Source of the DNA: an uncultured Gammaproteobacteria bacterium
GTDB taxonomy: Bacteria; Pseudomonadota; Gammaproteobacteria; Steroidobacterales; Woeseiaceae
Reading direction: 5' to 3'
DNA length: 59,639 bases
Assembly (NCBI GenBank): GCA_913063505.1
Contig: CAJXYT010000005.1
Span: 1 to 59,639 of the forward strand
Numbering within the stretch: position 1 is the first letter of the stretch; each line of letters begins with the position of its first letter. This document shows positions 8,962 through 18,935 of this stretch, piece by piece. The notes beneath the pieces are model-generated. The model was not told the origin of the DNA, did no database searches, and saw only the letters and a program-made list of their open reading frames with translations. Made by a program: the position numbers and the translations under genes.

Positions 8962-10142
8962 GCAGACTCTGGGAAAAAGGTTTACCACTCGACGAGCGAG
9001 TCTTACGTTACACCGCAGGCGAAGATCACCAGCTGGATGCCCGACTCATACCGTACGACGTACGCGGCTCAATAGCCCATGCCGAAATGCTCGCCGAGCA
9101 GGACTTGATCAGCGCGGCTGACTGTACTGCAATTCGCGACGGCTTAACTGCCCTCGACAAGAGCTTCGAAGCGGGCGATTGGTGCATCAACCTCGAAGAT
9201 GAAGATGCACATACAGCGCTTGAGTCGCGACTAACTGATGCGATCGGGCCGGTGGGAGGTCGACTACATCTTGGTCGCTCCAGAAATGATCAGGTCCTCA
9301 CCGCCCTCAGGATGTATCTCCGAGACGCGTCGAGCGATCTGGTTAGCCGTGTAAACCAACTGCGAGAATCGATCAGCAACCTGCAGGATCGTCAGGGCGA
9401 TATTAAGTTACCGGGCTATACGCACATGCAACATGCGATGCCGTCGTCAGTGGCACTTTGGTGTGGCGGGTTCGACGAGGGATTCGCTGATGCTGCTGAA
9501 GGATTAGCGTCATTACGCAAGCGCATCAATAAGAATCCATTGGGCAGCGCTGCTGGCTACGGTACGCCGGGGCTCCCACTGGATCGAGACGCGACGACAG
9601 CGAAACTCGACTTTGATATCACGCAGAATCCTGTAACAGCAGCACAGCTGTCTCGGGGCAAGGCCGAAAGCGCCCTGCTTTTTGAAATTACTCTCTTGCT
9701 GCAGGACCTCGGCCGCATGGCCAGCGACCTGTTGATGTTTTACACACAGGAGTTCGCTTACGTGTCGCTCGCGGCGGAGGTGACGACCGGCTCATCCATA
9801 ATGCCGCAGAAGCGCAATCCCGATGTCCTTGAGTTACTTCGGGCATCGTCAGCGACCGCGCAAGCCTGCCTCGATGAGTCACTGATGATCACTGCGAAAC
9901 TACCGTCCGGCTATCACCGCGATCTGCAGCGATTGAAGTCGCCGTTGTTCCGCTCAATCGATCTGGCCATCGACAGTGTCGATATCATGGCGTACTTGCT
10001 GGATGGACTGCAGTTCATTCCAGATAACATTAATCTCGACGAGGCGATATTCGCGACCGCAGAGGCCTATCGGCTGGTGCGCGAAGAAGGTATCCCTTTC
10101 CGTGATGCCTATAAACAGGTCGCCAAACGCTTCGCAAAATGA
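8958..10142 (+). CDS. argH: argininosuccinate lyase
   Basis: GGRLHLGRSRNDQV, PGYTHMQHAMPSS, TGSSIMPQKRNPD signature. Confidence 0.92.
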   Translation: MSRLWEKGLPLDERVLRYTAGEDHQLDARLIPYDVRGSIAHAEMLAEQDLISAADCTAIRDGLTALDKSFEAGDWCINLEDEDAHTALESRLTDAIGPVGGRLHLGRSRNDQVLTALRMYLRDASSDLVSRVNQLRESISNLQDRQGDIKLPGYTHMQHAMPSSVALWCGGFDEGFADAAEGLASLRKRINKNPLGSAAGYGTPGLPLDRDATTAKLDFDITQNPVTAAQLSRGKAESALLFEITLLLQDLGRMASDLLMFYTQEFAYVSLAAEVTTGSSIMPQKRNPDVLELLRASSATAQACLDESLMITAKLPSGYHRDLQRLKSPLFRSIDLAIDSVDIMAYLLDGLQFIPDNINLDEAIFATAEAYRLVREEGIPFRDAYKQVAKRFAK

Positions 10143-10211
10143 TGCCCCTTTCATAGCTTCAGCATCTATAATCCAGCGATCACTATCTGTCGTTATACGA
10201 GAGTCGATCCT

Positions 10212-10400
10212 ATGAAACGCATTTGTTTATTGATGACTGTGATTGCATCCATATTTGTTGTTGCAGGCTGCGGGCAAAGTGGCCCGCTATACGTTCCCGG
10301 TAATCCGAGCCAAATGGCTGTTCCCCCATCACAGGAGATTGCCAACACGGAAAATCCTGAAGACGGTGAGGACGACAGCGAAGCACCCGAACAGGAATAA
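10212..10400 (+). CDS. lptM: LptM (YifL)-like small lipoprotein
   Basis: Lipobox VAGC followed by GQSGPLYVPG motif; 62 aa. Confidence 0.8.
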   Translation: MKRICLLMTVIASIFVVAGCGQSGPLYVPGNPSQMAVPPSQEIANTENPEDGEDDSEAPEQE

Positions 10401-10402
10401 CA

Positions 10403-13093
10403 ATGACTGACCTCGTCCTAATCGACGGGTCATCGTATTTGTATCGCGCTTATCACGCGCTGCCGCCACTAACCAACACCGCGGGCGAACCGACCGGCGC
10501 GTTGCATGGCGTACTGACGATGATCCAAAAGCTCCTGCGTGAAGAACAGCCCAGCAATGTTGCCGTGGTATTCGATGCACCCGGTAAGACATTTCGCGAC
10601 GAACTTTACTCCGAGTACAAGGCCAACCGACCACCAATGCCGGATGAACTGCGTTCGCAAGTGCAGCCGATCCTTGATGCAGTCGAAGCGATGGGACTAA
10701 CGCTGCTAAGAGTACCGGGAGTGGAAGCAGATGACGTTATCGGAACATTGTGCAAGCAGGCTGGCGAGGCTGGCCTCAGTGTTCTTGTTTCTACCGGCGA
10801 CAAAGACCTTGCTCAGCTCGTGAATGACAGAGTGTCATTGATCAACACGATGAATGATTCGAGAATGGATCGGGATGGCGTCAAAGCGAAATTCGATGTC
10901 TTCCCAGAACAGATCGTGGACTACCTCGCCCTCGTTGGCGACACGTCAGACAATATTCCCGGAGTTCCTAAGGTTGGCGCCAAGACCGCTGCCAAGTGGT
11001 TGAACCTGTATGGCAGTGCCGATGGAATTGTGCGAAACGCCGATGAGATTAAAGGCAAAGTTGGCGACAGTCTTCGAGAAAATGTAGCGCAACTTCGCTT
11101 GTCCCAGAATCTCGCCACGATTCGTATAGACCTTGAGCTCGAGACAAGCATCTCGGAACTCGCCCCGAGTCCGGCTGACACCAATCGTCTGCGTGAACTC
11201 TACGGTCATTTTGAATTGCGCTCTATGCTTGGGCAGCTCGATGACGAAGCTAAACAGGCGGTTGCGCCGATCGAAAAAGCGGAGGAAACCAACTACGAAA
11301 CCGTCCTTACGTGGGAAGCTTTTGACCGTTGGATGGAAAAAATAGATAAATCGAAACTCACTGCTTTCGACACCGAAACGACCAGCATCTACTACATGGA
11401 AGCACAGATCGTCGGATTCTCACTTTCTGTAAGCGCGAATGAAGCTGCCTACATTCCCTTGACACACGACTACCCAGGCGCGCCAGACCAGTTACCACGA
11501 GATGAGGTGTTACAGAAACTTCGTAGCTGGCTTGAAGACGATGATAAGAAAAAAGTTGGCCATCATCTAAAATACGATGCCCATATTTTGGCGCGTTACG
11601 ACATCGCATTAGCGGGTATGAAGTTCGATTCCATGTTGGAGTCGTATGTGCTCAATAGCGTAGCGACGCGTCACAACATGGACTCGGTGACGAAACACTA
11701 CCTGGGCCGCGAAACTATTCATTATGAAGATGTTGCTGGCAAGGGCGCCAAGCAACTGACATTCAATCAGGTCGACCTGGAGACGGCCGCCCCGTATGCC
11801 GCCGAAGATGCCGACATCACCCTGCAGCTGCACGAAGTCTTATGGAATCAACTTAGCGAACACCCCGCGTTAAAGAGCGTCTACGAGAACATCGAGCAAC
11901 CGCTGGTGCCAATATTGCTGGAGATGGAAGAAACCGGTGTGTTGGTTGATCGCAAAATGCTCATCGCGCAAAGTGGCGAGCTAGCGAAGAAAATAGTCAA
12001 ACTTGAGATCAAGGCGCATGAACTGGCTGGTGGGCCTTTCAACCTTGGTTCACCCAAGCAACTCCAACAGATACTTTTCGAGCGGCAGGGTCTACCAGTC
12101 ATTAGAAAGACACCTAAAGGACAACCCTCAACGGCAGAGGACGTGCTAGTTGAGTTGGCAAACGACTATGAGTTGCCGGCCGTAATTATTGAGTTTCGCA
12201 GCATCAGCAAACTCAAGAGCACCTACACTGACAAACTACCTTTGCAGATCTCTGAAAGTACCGGACGTATACATACGTCGTACCATCAGGCTGTCGCTGC
12301 CACTGGTCGGCTTTCCTCTACCGACCCCAATCTGCAGAACATACCGATCAGAACGCCGGAGGGTCGCCGTATCCGCCAGGCATTCATCGCGCCAGAGGGC
12401 CAGGTTCTGTTAGCAGCCGACTACTCCCAGATCGAGCTGCGCATCATGGCGCACTTGTCTTCGGACCCGAGCCTAACAAAGGCATTTGCGGACGAGAAGG
12501 ACGTACATCGAGCTACGGCCGCTGAGGTTTTCGCTTTGACCGTCGATGAAGTCACTGACGACCAGCGGCGCTCCGCCAAGGCGATCAACTTTGGATTGAT
12601 GTATGGCATGTCTGCATTTGGTCTGGCCAAGCAACTCGGTATTTCCCGTGGTGAGGCTCAGGAATATGTGGACATGTATTTTAAACGCTATCCAGGCGTG
12701 AGAGCCTATATGGACGACATACGCGAAACCGCCAGTGCCAATGGGTTTGTCGAAACAGTTTTTGGCCGCCGGCTATACCTCCCGGAAATTAACGCCCGAA
12801 ATGCCAATCGTCGCCAATACGCAGAGCGCACTGCGATCAACGCACCTATGCAGGGTACGGCCGCTGACATCATCAAGCGCGCGATGATTTCAGTACACCA
12901 GTGGCTACAAGATGAACGCCCCGGAGCCCGTATGATCATGCAGGTTCACGATGAACTCGTTTTCGAAGTCGATAAGGACAAAGTCGAGAGCATCAAGGAC
13001 CATGTTACGGACCTGATGAATGCCGCGGCATCTTTGTCGGTTCCACTGAAAGTAGACGTTGGCGTCGGCAAGAACTGGGATGAAGCGCATTAG
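10403..13093 (+). CDS. polA: DNA polymerase I
   Basis: 5' nuclease (LIDGSSYLYRAYHA), 3'-5' exonuclease (TAFDTETTS) and polymerase motifs (DYSQIELRIMAHLS, QVHDELVFEV). Confidence 0.97.
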   Translation: MTDLVLIDGSSYLYRAYHALPPLTNTAGEPTGALHGVLTMIQKLLREEQPSNVAVVFDAPGKTFRDELYSEYKANRPPMPDELRSQVQPILDAVEAMGLTLLRVPGVEADDVIGTLCKQAGEAGLSVLVSTGDKDLAQLVNDRVSLINTMNDSRMDRDGVKAKFDVFPEQIVDYLALVGDTSDNIPGVPKVGAKTAAKWLNLYGSADGIVRNADEIKGKVGDSLRENVAQLRLSQNLATIRIDLELETSISELAPSPADTNRLRELYGHFELRSMLGQLDDEAKQAVAPIEKAEETNYETVLTWEAFDRWMEKIDKSKLTAFDTETTSIYYMEAQIVGFSLSVSANEAAYIPLTHDYPGAPDQLPRDEVLQKLRSWLEDDDKKKVGHHLKYDAHILARYDIALAGMKFDSMLESYVLNSVATRHNMDSVTKHYLGRETIHYEDVAGKGAKQLTFNQVDLETAAPYAAEDADITLQLHEVLWNQLSEHPALKSVYENIEQPLVPILLEMEETGVLVDRKMLIAQSGELAKKIVKLEIKAHELAGGPFNLGSPKQLQQILFERQGLPVIRKTPKGQPSTAEDVLVELANDYELPAVIIEFRSISKLKSTYTDKLPLQISESTGRIHTSYHQAVAATGRLSSTDPNLQNIPIRTPEGRRIRQAFIAPEGQVLLAADYSQIELRIMAHLSSDPSLTKAFADEKDVHRATAAEVFALTVDEVTDDQRRSAKAINFGLMYGMSAFGLAKQLGISRGEAQEYVDMYFKRYPGVRAYMDDIRETASANGFVETVFGRRLYLPEINARNANRRQYAERTAINAPMQGTAADIIKRAMISVHQWLQDERPGARMIMQVHDELVFEVDKDKVESIKDHVTDLMNAAASLSVPLKVDVGVGKNWDEAH

Positions 13094-13285
13094 ATTATCA
13101 GTCATATTAGACTTATTCTAAGAAACTTCCTAAGAATAATTAGTAACTTACAAAATTCAATGAACTCTAAGAGCCTTACGCCCTCTAATCTTTTGAGTGC
13201 ATCAGCCACTCGCCTGCTTACCTCCCTAGACAGGCGCGCGAGCGGCGACCCCAAGCCATTTACTTCTTCTGACCCCGAGGTAGCC

Positions 13286-13316
13286 AATAAAACGACTACT
13301 TCGAGGTTGTTTTATT
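13286..13316. terminator. putative bidirectional terminator between polA and engB
   Basis: Inverted repeat AATAAAACGAC (13286-13296) / GTTGTTTTATT (13306-13316) overlapping the engB stop codon. Confidence 0.5.
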
Positions 13317-13908
13317 CCCCACGCTCTAATGACAGAAATTCGTCGAGCTTCACGCGTGCATCATCTTCACCCAGACGCGTCAGCGCCGAAAAATGTTGCA
13401 CCGTGGCTATATCGCCAAGGTCTCTTTTTACTTCAAGCAAAGCCTTCGCCGCCTGACCTCGCTTCAGCTTGTCGGTTTTCGTCAGTAATACATGTGTTGG
13501 CAGCGAGACCTGCTCTGCGAAATCCAGCATTTGTGCATCATAGGCCGTAATCTGCCTTCTGATATCCACGATCAAGAACAGTCCGCGTAAGCTTTGCCGG
13601 ACTTCAAAATAGTCGGCCATAAGGTCGCGCCAATGATGCTTTTTCTTATCCGACACTTTTGCGAATCCGTAGCCCGGCAGGTCAACCAGCCGCTTTGTAT
13701 CCTGCAGCGCAAAGAAATTGACGAGTTGCGTTCGACCAGGAGTCTTGCTTGTGCGAGCGAACTGGCGACGATTGACGATGATATTGATGGCACTGGACTT
13801 GCCGGAATTCGAGCGCCCAGCGACGGCGACCTCGGCCCCCGAATCCTGAACAAACTGGGTCACCGCATTCGCACTCTTAATGAAATGGGCTTCTGGATAT
13901 TGCGACAT
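13312..13908 (-). CDS. engB: ribosome biogenesis GTPase YihA/YsxC (EngB)
   Basis: GRSNSGKSSAIN Walker A, KTPGRTQ, DLPGYGFA, TKTDKL. Confidence 0.93.
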   Translation of the reverse strand: MSQYPEAHFIKSANAVTQFVQDSGAEVAVAGRSNSGKSSAINIIVNRRQFARTSKTPGRTQLVNFFALQDTKRLVDLPGYGFAKVSDKKKHHWRDLMADYFEVRQSLRGLFLIVDIRRQITAYDAQMLDFAEQVSLPTHVLLTKTDKLKRGQAAKALLEVKRDLGDIATVQHFSALTRLGEDDARVKLDEFLSLERGE

Positions 13909-14102
13909 AGGGTACGCCCTGCGGATAATGTGTATAATTTAGGGCTGCTGAGTATAGGGCCGATGGGCTAGTCTGACGGGTTCAGAGGTGCGCAGCAAGA
14001 CATTAGGACAATCAAGGACCTTCCAAGTTCTACGCCGGCGCTCGGCGCAATCAATTATTCGATTCGCATACACCCAACGCAGGGAAATCACGGTTACACG
14101 AT

Positions 14103-14732
14103 ATGAAAATGAAGCTCTCACATCTGTTCGTTATCGCCAGCCTCGTACTGGTCGGCACCACCATTCAGGCCGAGAGTCTCGTTGACGGAACGGCAGACGC
14201 CGGCAAGCAGCGCGCGCTCACCTGCACAGCCTGCCACGGACCCGAAGGTAATAGCTCAAACCCAATGTGGCCGAATATCGCCGGTCAAAGTGCCTCTTAT
14301 ATACTTACCCAACTACAAGCATTTAAGGACGGCAGTCGTAGCGACTCATTAATGTCCAGCCAGGCAATGATGTTGTCTGACGCCGATATGGCGAATCTCG
14401 CGGTCTACTTTGAAAGCCTGCCAGCGGCCGTACAATCGGTCGCAGATGAAGGTCTGATTGGCCGCGGTGAAGCGCTCTACCGAGGTGGCAACAAAGAAGC
14501 CAAAGTGCCAGCCTGTCTTGCCTGTCATGGCCCTAGCGGCCGCGGTAATCCCGCCGCTAAGTATCCCGCCCTGAAAGGGCAACATGCAATGTATACAGCT
14601 AAGCAGTTGAACGATTATGCGAACAGTACCCGTACGACCGACGGCAAAACACATATGATGCGAGACATCGCAGAAAATCTCGATAAAGACGATATTGCGG
14701 CACTTTCTTCCTACGTACAGGGTCTCAAGTAA
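14103..14732 (+). CDS. dihaem cytochrome c4
   Basis: Signal peptide plus two CxxCH motifs (CTACHGPEGNS, CLACHGPSGRG). Confidence 0.9.
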   Translation: MKMKLSHLFVIASLVLVGTTIQAESLVDGTADAGKQRALTCTACHGPEGNSSNPMWPNIAGQSASYILTQLQAFKDGSRSDSLMSSQAMMLSDADMANLAVYFESLPAAVQSVADEGLIGRGEALYRGGNKEAKVPACLACHGPSGRGNPAAKYPALKGQHAMYTAKQLNDYANSTRTTDGKTHMMRDIAENLDKDDIAALSSYVQGLK

Positions 14733-14734
14733 GC

Positions 14735-15589
14735 ATGAAAAATACTATTTGGGTTGCCACACTAGCCGCACTTACGCTTCTCATTGCTGGTTGCAGTAAG
14801 GAAGAGACTGTTGAAACACCTGTCGCAGACACCGCTGTCGCCACAGGAGCGCAGAGCAACGGCGGCGCTTCTGAAGTGGCAGAATTGGACACAGCGAAAA
14901 CTGAGTCACTGGAAGTAGTCGAAGAATCAGCCGCTGAAGCAGAGCCGGAGGATAAGGCGATTGTTCTGGCTCGGACTGATGACGCTGCAACAGCCGCCAC
15001 CAGGTCCTGGAAGTACAAGGAAGGCCGGAATTTCACTCGCCTGATCCCTACTCAGCCAACCGTTGGCGGTGCAGATAAGATCGAGGTCGCTGAAATCTTT
15101 ATGTACAGCTGCCCGCATTGCTTGTCTCTCGAACCGCATATCAATGCATGGGTAGAGAACAAAGATCCCAGCGTCCGATTCGTTCGAATCCCTGCAATTT
15201 TCAACCAGCTCGCCCAAATACACGCGCAGCTGTATTACACCGAGGTCTTTCTTGCGAAGACTGGTCAACTCAAGAATCCGGACGCGTTCCGCCGAATGGT
15301 TTTTGAGGAGTATCACAACCGGGGCAATCGCCTGACGTCGCAGACAACCATCGAACGTTTGTTTGTGCGCGCCGGTGTGAACGCAGACGATTTCAACCGC
15401 ACCTGGAATTCATTTGAGGTCGATCAGGCATTGCGAGTTGCTCAGGATCTCGCTCGTCGCTATAACGTGGCCAGTGTTCCGATGGTGGTCGTTAACGGCA
15501 AGTACCATACTAATGTCAGTACAGCTGGCGGAATACCGCAGCTTCTAGAACTCATCGACGAACTCACCGAACGCGAAGGCTTACGCTAG
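14735..15589 (+). CDS. DsbA-family thiol:disulfide interchange lipoprotein
   Basis: Lipobox IAGC, acidic linker, CPHC active site, cis-Pro loop VASVPMVVVNGKY. Confidence 0.85.
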   Translation: MKNTIWVATLAALTLLIAGCSKEETVETPVADTAVATGAQSNGGASEVAELDTAKTESLEVVEESAAEAEPEDKAIVLARTDDAATAATRSWKYKEGRNFTRLIPTQPTVGGADKIEVAEIFMYSCPHCLSLEPHINAWVENKDPSVRFVRIPAIFNQLAQIHAQLYYTEVFLAKTGQLKNPDAFRRMVFEEYHNRGNRLTSQTTIERLFVRAGVNADDFNRTWNSFEVDQALRVAQDLARRYNVASVPMVVVNGKYHTNVSTAGGIPQLLELIDELTEREGLR

Positions 15590-16491
15590 CCCACATCCTC
15601 GGCCACGATTTTTAAGGCGCCGCTTTCCTCGCGGCGCCAGTACAGTCGAACGATGGAATCGATTTGCTCGTGCGCAGTGCTTACTGTCAGTCGAAAGCGA
15701 CTTAAGTAGAGATCTTCCTCCTCCGGGTAAGCAATCAATAAAAGGTCCTCAACCTGAGCGCTCTGATAGCCCCTAAATCCGTTCGGCTGCAGGAAAAGTG
15801 CGGACCATTCTGCATTACTCATGCCCCAGCGACGAAAATCAGCGTCGTACGAGGACAGGTAGGCATGCAAGTCGCCATTCGCTTTACTAGACGCCCACTG
15901 GGAAACTGCCGACTCCAGCTCAAGCATTAATGGCGCGTCACCCCGGTTATCGCTCCAGTCGAGCTGTTGCGTAACCAATACCGGGGTTACGTTATCTTCG
16001 ATACTGCCCTGCAGCAACTTGAGATCCTCATTCGGCAGTGCGATGCAACCGTCGGTATCACGTTCGGGCCGTCGACCACCTTCCGGATGAACCCCATGCA
16101 CCCAAATTCCGTCACCGTCTCTTCCGGCCTGCTGGTCCCAGACGTTGGGATAATCCAAAGGATAAGCAGCCACTCCGTATTTTTCATGAAGCTTGCTCAT
16201 ATCTAGTTGCTCCGTCACAAAGTAAAGGCCGAGTGGCGTTCGCTTATCGCCGGATCGCTGCTTGCCAGGGCCACTTTGCCCGATCGACATGTAAAAGCTG
16301 TTGGCAAGCACAAGGCTGCCACCCGAGTTATCGAACTGATGAAATGTCGAGGTCGACGTCTCAGCGACAAAAACCGTTTTAACTGACTCGGGAATACGAA
16401 TAAGCGACGTGGGATACCCGCCCTCAGCGAACGATAAATCCGGAGTCGCGAATGCAACAATGGCCAGGACAGTGAACGAGAATCGGAGCAT
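15586..16491 (-). CDS. L,D-transpeptidase-fold (YkuD, YafK/DpaA-like) with C-terminal extension
   Basis: HGVHPEGG...RDTDGCIALPNEDL catalytic Cys region; signal peptide. Confidence 0.8.
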   Translation of the reverse strand: MLRFSFTVLAIVAFATPDLSFAEGGYPTSLIRIPESVKTVFVAETSTSTFHQFDNSGGSLVLANSFYMSIGQSGPGKQRSGDKRTPLGLYFVTEQLDMSKLHEKYGVAAYPLDYPNVWDQQAGRDGDGIWVHGVHPEGGRRPERDTDGCIALPNEDLKLLQGSIEDNVTPVLVTQQLDWSDNRGDAPLMLELESAVSQWASSKANGDLHAYLSSYDADFRRWGMSNAEWSALFLQPNGFRGYQSAQVEDLLLIAYPEEEDLYLSRFRLTVSTAHEQIDSIVRLYWRREESGALKIVAEDVG

Positions 16492-16601
16492 GGGCTGATA
16501 GTACAGCTAACCAGTAGTCATACTAAAGTTTGCCACACATCAATCCCGTCAGAGATCCACAGTGAAGTAAGTACTTCTTATCTTAGGCGTACATTCGAAA
16601 C

Positions 16602-17984
16602 TCATTCCTGCTCCTCTCGGTCAACCACTTTGCCTGGATTCAACAGGTTCGCTGGATCCAACAATCCCTTCAATGATTTCATTAGTCTGGTCTCGCTTTC
16701 ACTTCGCGTGCTGCCGAGCCAAGCCTTCTTGTCTACGCCGATCCCATGCTCAGCGGAAATCGAGCCTTTAAGGCCCTCAAGACAGCCGTAAACAATGCCA
16801 TCGCATCGCTCACGATGCGCGTCATCATCAAAAGGCCCAATGAAAATATGCAAGTTCCCATCGGCGATATGTCCGAATATCAAAAGTAGCGCATCTTCAC
16901 GCCACTCTAACAGCGCGATCTTTACTCGATCCACATAGAGACTCATCGAGCGTATCGGCAGACTGACGTCGTAGAGATACGCTGGCAAAACCACGTCAAA
17001 GTCTTCCCGAATCGCCCATAAGGCATCACGCTCCACTTCTGATTTCGGCAAGACTGCGTCAACGACGCCACCGCCTTCAAGTGCTTGCTCCAGAACTCGC
17101 TGGAAGCGCTCCTCATCGGCGGTCGGATTCGCGCCTTCCGCCTCGGTTAGAACATAGTAGGGATAGTCACGTGACAACGGCGAGACATGTGCTCCGTCGA
17201 CCGTGACGGAACTGAAATAGTTGTTCCACATGACTTCATAAGCACTCAAAGTTCCAGCAAGGTCCGATTTCAGCGTTTTAAGAAGATCAACTACCGCATC
17301 AAAAGACTCCATCGCGAGCAAAGCCGTCTGGCGGCTCTTCGGCAGCGGATACAGTTTGACGACGACCCGGGTAACGACGCCGAGGGTCCCTTCACTGCCG
17401 ATGAACAACTGTTTGAGATCATAACCAGTGTTGTTCTTCAGCATCTCACTCATCGACGAAATGATGGTGCCATCGGCGAGCACGGCTTCCAGACCCAGCA
17501 CCGAATTTCGGATCATCCCGTATCGCAAAACATTTATGCCACCGGCATTTGTCGCTACATTGCCTCCAATAGTGCAGCTACCACGTGCGCCAAGGTCAAG
17601 CGGAAATAAGAATCCCTGTTCGGCTAATTGCTCTTGTACCGTTTGCAGAATCGCACCGGCCTGAATAACGGCAACGCCATCTAGCTGATCCACCGACTCG
17701 ATATCGGTCATCTTTTCAAGAGAGATAATAAGGTCTTCGGGCTGAGTTGAGGCGCCTTTAACAACGCCAGTCAGCCCACCCTGAACAACTACGGTTTGAT
17801 GCAACTCGTTGCAGATGCGAAGAATATCGCTGACCTGCTCTGTGGATCGCGGCCTAACCATGGCCTTAGCCAGCGTTGGCGACGAATCCCAATAAGAAGT
17901 CGCTCGCTCCAGAAGATCTGGGCCACTGATTACGTCTTTCTCACCAACAATCTGGCGAAGTCGGTCTTCTAGATTGATCATCAC
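16602..17984 (-). CDS. FAD-binding oxidase (GlcD/D-lactate dehydrogenase-like)
   Basis: VVVQGGLTGVVKGA, NVATNAGGINVLRYG, GHIADGNLHI, EHGIGVDKK. Confidence 0.85.
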   Translation of the reverse strand: MMINLEDRLRQIVGEKDVISGPDLLERATSYWDSSPTLAKAMVRPRSTEQVSDILRICNELHQTVVVQGGLTGVVKGASTQPEDLIISLEKMTDIESVDQLDGVAVIQAGAILQTVQEQLAEQGFLFPLDLGARGSCTIGGNVATNAGGINVLRYGMIRNSVLGLEAVLADGTIISSMSEMLKNNTGYDLKQLFIGSEGTLGVVTRVVVKLYPLPKSRQTALLAMESFDAVVDLLKTLKSDLAGTLSAYEVMWNNYFSSVTVDGAHVSPLSRDYPYYVLTEAEGANPTADEERFQRVLEQALEGGGVVDAVLPKSEVERDALWAIREDFDVVLPAYLYDVSLPIRSMSLYVDRVKIALLEWREDALLLIFGHIADGNLHIFIGPFDDDAHRERCDGIVYGCLEGLKGSISAEHGIGVDKKAWLGSTRSESETRLMKSLKGLLDPANLLNPGKVVDREEQE

Positions 17985-18219
17985 TACCCGGCCTTGCGTT
18001 TACTTCAGCCGAGTATACGAGAAAGTCTTCGTCCATTTAGTAACCTCGACAACTTTCTTGATAACGTGAATCCCGTGTGGCCCACCGCCTTTGTCATCAA
18101 AAAATCTGACGCTTTCATGGCCGGGCAATTCAAGGACCTTTCATCGACGTCAATCGAATCGCGCCAAAACCTGGAGATATCGCGAAGCCGGTGGCAGCGT
18201 AGTAGACTCCAATACGACT

Positions 18220-18483
18220 ATGGCGAAGAAACTAAAAAACGAGAAGAGGCTGTTAAAGCTTGCGCTTGAGATGGTGCTGGATGATGCGGTAGAGCGGGGC
18301 GTTGTTGAATTCAATACGACTGATTCCCACGACCTAAAAATTCAGTATGCGTATCGATTACTTGTACACGACAAGGCCATCAGCCCAATTCCCAACGAGC
18401 AAATTTCAATGCCGAGCATCAAACATCGCCTTGCGATGTGGGTGACTCGCAAGTTGCCGCCGGGTCACGAACTACTAATGTAA
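18220..18483 (+). CDS. small uncharacterised protein (DUF5062-like by eye)
   Basis: 87-aa ORF from internal ATG; MAKKLKNEKRLLKLALEM...YRLLVHDKAISPIP...KHRLAMWVTRKLP. Confidence 0.6.
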   Translation: MAKKLKNEKRLLKLALEMVLDDAVERGVVEFNTTDSHDLKIQYAYRLLVHDKAISPIPNEQISMPSIKHRLAMWVTRKLPPGHELLM

Positions 18484-18525
18484 GACCCGTCCGGAATAGA
18501 TGCGGGTGACGACCGTAATCGAAGA

Positions 18526-18798
18526 TTAAGCCAGATGTCTATCCATCGCATCCTCGATCGAGGTGCGAACGGTGTTCTCCAGCATCTTCAAAGCGAATCC
18601 CAGTTTAAGTTCCACGTCGATGGACGAAGCGGCGACCACGATCTTGCCGTCAACACCGCTGCCAGTGATTCTTAGACTATCGCCGTCCCACGACGAATTA
18701 AGTCCGTACTTACTGGCAAGAGAATCGGCCATACCACCTACCCGTTTTCGAGCCTCTTCTAGGCCCAACATATGGTTTCTTTTTATATTCATGCTATG
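18526..18798 (-). CDS. polyhydroxyalkanoic acid system-type protein (approximate start)
   Basis: MHSMNIKRNHMLGLEEARKRVGGMADSLASKYGLNSSWDGDSLRITGSG...IDVELKLGFALKML pattern. Confidence 0.65.
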   Translation of the reverse strand, partial: HSMNIKRNHMLGLEEARKRVGGMADSLASKYGLNSSWDGDSLRITGSGVDGKIVVAASSIDVELKLGFALKMLENTVRTSIEDAMDRHLA

Positions 18799-18935
18799 CA
18801 TTCCAGAAAGTTCTGACTGAGTTGCGGCTAGGCTCATCCAAAGACCGCTTCTCCTCATCGGCTGATGCTATATAATCGACGCTTACCGTCAGGCTCTCGG
18901 CCCGGCGTATCCCTTTACAACCTCCGGAGCTTACC

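Noticed and set aside
15170-15200. GTTCGAATCC resembling a tRNA T-arm
   Set aside because: Falls inside the dsbA-like CDS with no surrounding cloverleaf.
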